Assembly (NCBI RefSeq): GCF_022669015.1
Contig: NZ_JAKKSL010000002.1
Span: 62,001 to 126,000, forward strand
Length of the DNA: 64,000 bases
DNA from: Colwellia maritima
Lineage (GTDB): Bacteria > Pseudomonadota > Gammaproteobacteria > Enterobacterales > Alteromonadaceae
Direction: 5' to 3'
This document shows positions 57,658-64,000 of this stretch, piece after piece (position 1 is the first letter of the stretch; every line of letters starts with the position of its first letter). The translations under genes and the position numbers were made by a program. The notes under the pieces were generated by a model. That model was given only the letters and a program-made list of their open reading frames with translations. It ran no database searches and was not told the DNA's origin.

Positions 57658-58316
57658 ATGGGTATTTTTTCAAGGTTTACCGATATTATTAACTCTAATA
57701 TCAATAATTTATTAGATAAAGCCGAAGATCCGACCAAAATGGTTAGATTAATTATTCAAGAAATGGAAGATACCTTAGTAGAGGTTCGTTCTAGCTCAGC
57801 TAAAACTTTAGCGGATAAAAAAGAGCTAACGCGCCAAGTTACACGCTTTGAAAATGAAGCTCAACAATGGCAAGAAAAAGCTGAATTGGCCTTGAGCAAA
57901 GATCGAGATGATCTAGCGAGAGCAGCTTTAATGGAGAAGAAAAAAGTACTGAAAATTCACAATCATTAGTACAAGAACTAGTTAATGTAGAAGAACACAT
58001 AACTAAACTTCAAGGTGAAATTTCACAGTTACAAGATAAGTTAGCTGATGCAAAAACACGTCAAAAAGCCATTATCATGCGAGAAAAAACGGTGAGCTCT
58101 CGTTTAAAAGTAAAGCAGAATATTGATAGTAATAAAGTCAATGATGCTTTAAGTCGTTTTGATCGTTATGAAAGTAAAATTGATGGGATTGAAGCACAAG
58201 TTGAATCATACGATTTAGGACGTAAATCGCTATCTGATGAAATTGCTGAACTTGAATCCAATGAAAAAGTTGATGATGAATTAGCGTCATTAAAAGCTAA
58301 AATGAACAAAAAATAA
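57658..58316 (+). CDS. pspA: PspA phage-shock/membrane-stress protein, frameshifted
   Basis: This coiled-coil ESCRT-III-like protein has the N-terminal membrane-binding helix [20 protein letters not shown] and the motif [19 protein letters not shown]. The frame breaks near 57942 in an A run (one A missing), and the sequence continues [18 protein letters not shown] to 58316. The corrected length of ~219 aa is normal. It inhibits PspF until membrane stress releases it. Confidence 0.93.
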
Positions 58317-58412
58317 TAATAAGCTATTAGTATAAAGTTTTGAGTAGTGAAGTTAATTTACTCACTTTAAACTTGTTGTATAAGTTATTAAAATAATTTA
58401 AGGAGACATATC

Positions 58413-58655
58413 GTGGAAGGTATTATTATTGCACCTGTCATGGTTTTTATGGTTATAGTTGCCCCCATTTGGCCGGTACTACATTACCGAAGTAAAGGAC
58501 AGGTGAGTCAAGGCTTGAGTGAAGAAGAATATATACAATTATCTAACTTATCGGAAATGGCTGATAAAATGGCCGATCGAATTAAAACGCTTGAGGCGAT
58601 TTTAGATGCTGAGACCCTGATTGGAGAAGTAAATGATGAGAACCAAGCGAGGTGA
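58413..58655 (+). CDS. pspB: PspB membrane regulator
   Basis: This 80-aa protein has one membrane helix (IIAPVMVFMVIVAPIWPVLH) and a short cytoplasmic coiled coil. With PspC it relays membrane stress to PspA. It starts at GTG (58413) with ribosome site aaggag and overlaps pspC by 4 bases. Confidence 0.9.
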   Translation: MEGIIIAPVMVFMVIVAPIWPVLHYRSKGQVSQGLSEEEYIQLSNLSEMADKMADRIKTLEAILDAETLIGEVNDENQAR

Positions 58656-59104
58656 GCTATATCGAAATTCGGCAAAAGGGAAAATTCTTTGGTGTTTGTG
58701 CAGGCATTGCGGATTACTTCGGATGGGAAACTTGGTTAGTAAGAATATTGGTTGTTTCAGGTGTATTGTTTGGCATGCCTTTTTTGGTTTTAGGTTATAT
58801 TGCGGCTTGGTTTATTTTGGATAAAACTCCGAAAGCGCAACAAAAATCAGGTAATGATAAATTTCAACGCTCAAAAGGAGAACGTTTCTATAACCAAGAT
58901 AACCCTGATAATAATTCAGATTATGAGCGGGCTAATGAGTCAATTAAAGTCAAAGCGAGGGTGTGGCAGTCAGGTGAGCCACCTAAACAAGCCTTTCATG
59001 ATATTCGTAAAAAATTTGGTTTACTTGAAAAGCAATTACAACATATTGAAAAATACGTAACGTCATCTGAATTTACTGTTGCTAGAGAGATCAATAAGCT
59101 ATAA
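58652..59104 (+). CDS. pspC: PspC membrane stress regulator
   Basis: This 150-aa protein has the PspC domain: GKFFGVCAGIADYFGWETWL and VRILVVSGVLFGMPFLVLGY. The C-terminal cytoplasmic helix ends YVTSSEFTVAREINKL, as in the family. It starts with GTG overlapping the pspB stop. Confidence 0.9.
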   Translation: MSYIEIRQKGKFFGVCAGIADYFGWETWLVRILVVSGVLFGMPFLVLGYIAAWFILDKTPKAQQKSGNDKFQRSKGERFYNQDNPDNNSDYERANESIKVKARVWQSGEPPKQAFHDIRKKFGLLEKQLQHIEKYVTSSEFTVAREINKL

Positions 59105-59107
59105 GTG

Positions 59108-59148
59108 ATATACTCAAACCACCTCAAACTGAGGTGGTTTGAGTATAT
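59108..59148. terminator. Strong hairpin after pspC
   Basis: The perfect 19-bp inverted repeat ATATACTCAAACCACCTCA / TGAGGTGGTTTGAGTATAT has a 3-base loop. It starts 4 bases after the pspC stop and probably terminates the psp operon. Confidence 0.85.
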
Positions 59149-59228
59149 AGAGCATAGTTTATTACTCGTGAAACATTTTTAATGAATACACCTGACTGTT
59201 TGGCGACATCACTAATCGTTTATTTCAT
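59144..59228 (-). pseudogene. Fossil LacI-family HTH
   Basis: The minus strand reads M-K-stop-TISDVAKQSGVFIKNVSRVI-N, a clear LacI DNA-binding helix pair (usual TIKDVAKLSGVSIKTVSRVI). It has an in-frame TAA after the second codon and ends in the pspC hairpin; the ligand domain is gone. It is a dead remnant in the 393-base gap before pgi. The rest of the gap (59229-59497) shows no gene. Confidence 0.6.
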
Positions 59229-59497
59229 CTAACCAATTCACCTTTAATGTTGATATTTAATGGCATTACAACGAACAGAAGTGGTAGAACAATTCTTACT
59301 TGTATCATCCGGCCAATAACTAATACTATTTTTATCTAATTAAATAAGCAGCTAGTATACGCAAGTCCATTTACAATAATTGATAGCGCTGTCATTTTTA
59401 TTGATTGTACATCAATATCCATACAGTGTCATAAAACAACCCTACAGTTATGTAGGATTCACTCGTTACCGAAATCCCGGTTTTTATAGGAGCTTCT

Positions 59498-61141
59498 ATG
59501 TCAGATCGTCAAACATTAGCTAGTTGGAAAAAGCTGAAGCAGTTAGCTTTAGATAAAAAATCTCAGCACATGAATACTTTGTTTGCCAACGACAGTAAAC
59601 GTTTTGAAAAATTCTCAATTGAGTTGCCAAACTTGCTACTTGATTACTCTAAAAATTTAATAGATTGTGAAACCATTGATAGTTTAATTGCGTTGGCAGA
59701 AGAAACTGAAGTATGCCAATGGCGTACTAAAATGTTTGCCGGGGATAAAATCAATAAAACGGAAGAGCGGGCTGTACTTCACACAGCTTTACGACGTCTG
59801 AATAATGATGAGCCACTGATTGTTGATGGTGAAAATATCACTGAACAGGTGCAACAACAATTAAAAAAAATGGAAGGATTCGTTAATAAAGTACGCGAAG
59901 GACATTGGTTAGGATATTCAGGTAAACGTATAACTGACATTGTAAATATTGGTGTTGGAGGCTCTAACCTTGGTCCGCAAATGGTGACAGAAGCATTAAA
60001 GCATTATAGTGATGGTGCCGTGAATGTACATTATGTTTCTAATGTTGATGGCGCACAAATTGTTGAAGTATTGAGGCCGTTAGATCCGCAAAATGTCTTG
60101 TTTATCGTATCCAGTAAAACCTTTACAACTACAGAAACGATGACTAATGCGAAAACCGCAATGAAATGGCTCACCAGTGCGTCATTCGACGAAAAATCTG
60201 TAGCAAAACATTTTGTGGCTGTGACTGCTCATAAAGAAAATGCCATGAATTTGGGTATTGAAGAACAGAACATTTTTGGCATGTGGGATTGGGTTGGCGG
60301 TCGCTTCTCGCTATGGTCAGCTATTGGGCTAGCGATTGCTTTAGATTTAGGTTTTGATAAGTTTATTGAACTTCTCGATGGCGCGAGTGAAATGGATCAG
60401 CATTTTATTCATGCGCCATTAAGAGATAATATGCCAACAATTATGGCATTGATCAGTGTTTGGAATACCACCTTTTTAGGGGCACGATCACAAGCTATTT
60501 TACCTTACGACCAAACATTACATATGCTTTCAGCTTATTTACAGCAGGCGGAAATGGAGAGTAATGGTAAGTCAGTGACTTGGGATGGTAATGAAGTCGA
60601 TTACGCAACAGTTCCTTCTATATGGGGAGAATTAGGTATAAATGGGCAACATGCTTTTTATCAATATCTTCATCAAAGTAACAATGTTGTACCTGCCGAT
60701 TTTATTGGTTCAGTTGAAAGTGTTACCCCTGTATTTGGTCATCATGAAACATTAATGGCCAATTTTTTTGCACAAACTCAAGCGTTAATGGCAGGAGTCA
60801 ATGAAGAGCAGGTTAGAGCAGATCTAAAGGCGAAAGGGCGTACGCCTGATTACATTGACAAGGTAGCGCCACATAAAGTGCACAAGGGTAACCGACCTAC
60901 CAATACCATTTTACTAAAACGTATTGATCCTAAAACACTGGGAAGCTTAATCGCTGCTTACGAACATAAAATATTTGTTCAGGGTATTATTTTGCAAATA
61001 TGCTCGTTCGATCAATGGGGGGTTGAACTAGGCAAAGGTTTAGCAGCTGAAATACAACAAGAGCTAGAAAATAATAGTATTTCAGCGAAACATGATTGCT
61101 CTACCGCAAGCTTAATGAAATTTTATTTAGAAGCCAATTGA
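59498..61141 (+). CDS. pgi: Glucose-6-phosphate isomerase
   Basis: This 547-aa enzyme interconverts glucose-6-P and fructose-6-P. The PGI signatures are present: VNIGVGGSNLGPQMVTEALK, SSKTFTTTET, WDWVGGRFSLWSAIG, and the end-region FDQWGVELGKGLA. The catalytic Glu/His region lies around NGQHAFYQYLHQ. The frame is intact and the start has ribosome site taggag. Confidence 0.97.
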   Translation: MSDRQTLASWKKLKQLALDKKSQHMNTLFANDSKRFEKFSIELPNLLLDYSKNLIDCETIDSLIALAEETEVCQWRTKMFAGDKINKTEERAVLHTALRRLNNDEPLIVDGENITEQVQQQLKKMEGFVNKVREGHWLGYSGKRITDIVNIGVGGSNLGPQMVTEALKHYSDGAVNVHYVSNVDGAQIVEVLRPLDPQNVLFIVSSKTFTTTETMTNAKTAMKWLTSASFDEKSVAKHFVAVTAHKENAMNLGIEEQNIFGMWDWVGGRFSLWSAIGLAIALDLGFDKFIELLDGASEMDQHFIHAPLRDNMPTIMALISVWNTTFLGARSQAILPYDQTLHMLSAYLQQAEMESNGKSVTWDGNEVDYATVPSIWGELGINGQHAFYQYLHQSNNVVPADFIGSVESVTPVFGHHETLMANFFAQTQALMAGVNEEQVRADLKAKGRTPDYIDKVAPHKVHKGNRPTNTILLKRIDPKTLGSLIAAYEHKIFVQGIILQICSFDQWGVELGKGLAAEIQQELENNSISAKHDCSTASLMKFYLEAN

Positions 61142-61180
61142 TATCAATAGCGCATAAAATAGTATAACGTGTTTAATGAA

Positions 61181-61211
61181 TAAAGCAGTCATTATTTTAA
61201 TGACTGCTTTA
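61181..61211. terminator. Bidirectional terminator between pgi and epd
   Basis: The 11-bp perfect stem TAAAGCAGTCA / TGACTGCTTTA has a 9-base loop. The epd stop codon lies in its right arm. Confidence 0.8.
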
Positions 61212-62272
61212 AGCCATTGCTTGTGCCGTATCTAGCATTCTATTAGCAAATCCCCATTCATTATCGCTCCATATTAGCATTTTAACTAAACGTTTATGGC
61301 TAACGCGTGTTTGATTACCATCGACAATACATGAATGAGTATCATGATTAAAATCAACAGAAACTAAAGGCTCTTCAGTATAGGCTAGTATATTTTGTAA
61401 TCCATTCTCGCTAATAGGCTTTGCTTCGGCATTTTTTATTATTTGATTAATTTCAGCAATACTTACATCAGTATTCACTTTCACACTTAAGTCCATCGCA
61501 GTAACATTGAGTGTTGGAACACGTACTGCAATGGCTTCAAACCGTCCTTTAAACTTAGGTAAAATTCGCTCAATGCCTAAGGCCAGTTTAGTATCAACAG
61601 GAATAATAGATTGACTCGCAGCGCGACTTCGTCTTGGATCAGGATGATAGGCATCGATAACTTGTTGATCATGCATTGATGAGTGAATAGTCGTGATAGT
61701 GCCACTTTCAATACCGAACGCATCATCAATTACTTTAATCACTGGCACTATACAATTTGTGGTACATGAACCATTCGAAACAACCCGATCTTCATTGGTT
61801 AGCTCCTGATGATTAATACCATAAATGATGGTGGCATCAATGTCTTGAGTACAAGGATGTGAAAATAATACTTTTTTTGCACCCTGTTTAATATGTGCCA
61901 AACCATCAGCTTGACTACCAAATATACCTGTACAGTCTAGTACAATATCAACCTGATGTTCATGCCAAGGTATTTGTTCTATCTTTTCAAAATGTAGTAA
62001 TGCTATTTTGTTTTTACCCTGTGTATTTAGGTTTTCTGTCGAAGTGAGCGTTTTGCGATCAGAAATTATCAGTGTTTCATCTTGTTGCTCAACACCAAAA
62101 GCGAAGCGTCCGTGAGTGGTGTCATATTTAAGTAAATGAGCCATACCATTTCTGCCGGAGCAAGATCGTTAATTGCAACAATGTTGAAAATATCTGTTTT
62201 ACCACTTTCATAAAGTGCTCGAACAATACTACGGCCAATGCGGCCAAAACCATTAATAGCAATGTTTATCAT
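61209..62272 (-). CDS. epd: Erythrose-4-phosphate dehydrogenase, frameshifted
   Basis: This GAPDH-family enzyme oxidises erythrose-4-P for pyridoxal phosphate synthesis. It has the Rossmann start [20 protein letters not shown] and the active-site Cys in [33 protein letters not shown] followed by [14 protein letters not shown] is the Epd form rather than GapA. The frame breaks near 62148 (one A missing after gcagaaa), giving [17 protein letters not shown] on correction. tkt lies upstream on the same strand. Confidence 0.92.
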
Positions 62273-62317
62273 AGAAATACAGTAATGGGGGGAATCCGCA
62301 TAATAGAGGGATAAAAG

Positions 62318-62341
62318 GTGGGCTATTAAAATCGCCCACCA
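62318..62341 (-). terminator. Hairpin between tkt and epd
   Basis: GGTGGGC / GCCCACC with a 10-base loop is followed on the minus strand by TTTTAT. It may partly terminate tkt before epd. Confidence 0.55.
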
Positions 62342-62367
62342 TAGAAGTGCCGTTTGGTAAACGTAAA

Positions 62368-64000
62368 TTAAAGTTTATTTACCGTATTGATAACATTATC
62401 AACAGTAAAACCAAAGTATTCAAGTAGCACATTACCCGGTGCAGACTCACCAAAAGTTGTCATACCAACTACTGCGCCATTCAAGCCTACATATTTAGCC
62501 CAAAAATCAACATGCGCAGCTTCAATAGCAACACGTTTGGTTACGTTTGCAGGTAAAACTGATTCTTTGTAATCATTGGTTTGTGCGTCAAAAACATTAG
62601 TAGATGGCATTGAAACAACACGTACTTTTTTGCCTTGCTCGGTCAAAACTTTAGCTGACTCAACAGCCAAAGCAACTTCTGAGCCAGTAGCCATTAAAAT
62701 AACGTCAGGTGTGCCATCACAATTTTGTAAAATATAAGCACCTTTGGCAATATCGCTAACTTGTGATTGGTTACGAGTCATTGCCGGTAAACCTTGACGA
62801 GAAAAAATTAGCGCAGTTGGAGCTTTTTGGTTTTGTACTGCCGCTTTCCATGCAACAGCTGATTCAGTTGCATCGCATGGGCGCCATGTGGTTAAGTTTG
62901 GTGTGGTACGTAAGTTAGTTAACTGCTCAATAGGTTGATGCGTAGGACCATCTTCACCTTGACCAATTGAATCATGGGTGTAGACAAAAATATTTTGGAT
63001 ACCCATTAATGCTGACATACGTACCGCATTACGTGCATATTCCATAAACATCATGAAAGTAGCGCCGTAATTGATAAAACCACCATGTAATGAAATACCA
63101 TTCATAATACCGCTCATACCAAACTCGCGAACACCATAAAAAATGTAGTTACCGGCTGCATCTTCTTGAATACCTTTAGAACCAGACCAAAGTGTTAGGT
63201 TTGAACCCGCTAGATCGGCAGAGCCACCAAGCATTTCTGGTAAAACGTGACCAAAAGCTTCTATAGCATTTTGTGATGCTTTACGTGAGGCAATATTTTC
63301 ACTATTTTCATGGCATTCTTGTATGAACGCATTCGCTTTTTCTTCAAAGTCTTTCGGTAATTCACCTTTTATAACACGGCGTTCAAATTCACTGGCAAGT
63401 TCAGGGTAAGCTGCTTGGTAAGCGCTGAATTTTTCATTCCAATTAACTTGGTTAGTTGCGCCTTTTTCTTTTTGATCCCATTGTGCATAAACATTTTCAG
63501 GAATTTCAAAAGGAGCATGAGTCCAATTTAAAAATTTGCGTGTTGCTGCTATTTCGTCATCACCTAAAGGAGCACCGTGACAGTCATGAGTGCCTGATTT
63601 ATTGGGTGAACCAAAACCGATAATTGTTTTACAACAAATCATACTTGGTTTGTTAGTAACCGATTTTGCTTCAGTTATCGCTGCGGCAATTGCCTCACTA
63701 TCATGTCCGTCAACACTAATGACATGCCTGACCGTATGATTCGAAGCGTTGTGGGGTATTATCTGTAAACCGACCATCAACATGACCATCAATAGAAATA
63801 CCATTGTCATCCCAAAAAGTGATTAGCTTGCCTAATCCTAAAGTACCTGCCAATGAACATGCTTCATGAGAAATACCTTCCATCAAACAACCATCACCTA
63901 AGAAACAATAAGTGAAGTGATCAACAACGTTGTGTCCTTCACGGTTAAACTGTGCTGCTAAAGTTTTTTCCGCAATTGCCATGCCTACGGCATTTGAAAT
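62368..64000 (-). CDS. tkt: Transketolase, partial at window end, frameshifted
   Basis: This pentose-phosphate enzyme transfers two-carbon units using thiamine diphosphate. The ThDP-binding stretch [18 protein letters not shown], the pyrimidine-domain motif [16 protein letters not shown] and [20 protein letters not shown] are clear. The N-terminal ~130 residues lie beyond 64000. The frame breaks near 63735 (one base extra around ggtcagg), after which [13 protein letters not shown] continues to the normal C terminus. Confidence 0.93.

Overview
The window looks like an AT-rich marine gammaproteobacterium, probably order Alteromonadales and Colwellia/Thalassotalea-like. This rests on the conserved order tig-clpP-clpX-lon-hupB-ppiD, the sap-pspF/pspABC block and tkt-epd. 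No 16S is present, so the genus is an inference.

Layout. (1) 2-13.9 kb is a copper/silver resistance cluster: the end of cusA, a His/Met-rich DHSKM periplasmic protein, two c-type cytochromes, a porin-like protein, two related CopL-like His/Cys proteins, and a MerR regulator with a textbook 19-bp-spacer promoter overlapping a CopA-type ATPase gene. A tight train of small metal-handling genes follows (cupredoxin, PII-like, DUF2933, ICMT-like methyltransferase, YHS, DUF5676). (2) 14-17 kb holds a CBS-domain protein, an orphan FliE-like gene and a divergent AraC/methyltransferase pair. (3) 17.2-34.5 kb is a defence island. It has a CBASS-type operon under a CapW-like WYL regulator (CD-NTase, stand-alone E2-like, 2TM-SAVED, second CD-NTase with AGS-C, then three unexplained genes), an HU paralogue and an AbiTii gene. 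It also has an ImmA/IrrE protease and XRE repressor pair beside a ubiquitin-like conjugation operon (43-aa Pro/Gly/Asn-rich peptide ending in Gly, E2-E1 fusion, JAB), a TatD-hydrolase remnant and a HEPN/Toprim gene split by an IS21-family element. (4) 35.5-40.9 kb carries a minus-strand trio that I read as gmtY-gmtZ-gmtX (Gamma-Mobile-Trio). It lies beside a 3' half of tRNA-Arg(UCU), which looks like the right attachment site. No intact tRNA-Arg is seen to the left, so the element, possibly including the copper genes, may extend beyond position 1. (5) 41.1-64 kb is core chromosome: tRNA-His, tRNA-Pro with tandem 3'-end remnants, tig, clpP, clpX, lon, hupB, ppiD, sapABCDF, pspF, pspABC, pgi, epd and tkt.

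A caution runs through all of it. At least 20 genes, including core ones (tig, ppiD, sapD, pspA, pspF, epd, tkt), are broken by single-base indels, often in homopolymers, that one base restores. This pattern fits unpolished long-read sequence better than real gene death, so I annotate these as single genes spanning the frameshift.

Working picture: the island couples infection- or damage-sensing regulators (WYL; XRE plus ImmA protease) to nucleotide-second-messenger and ubiquitin-like defence modules, moved by a tyrosine-recombinase trio.
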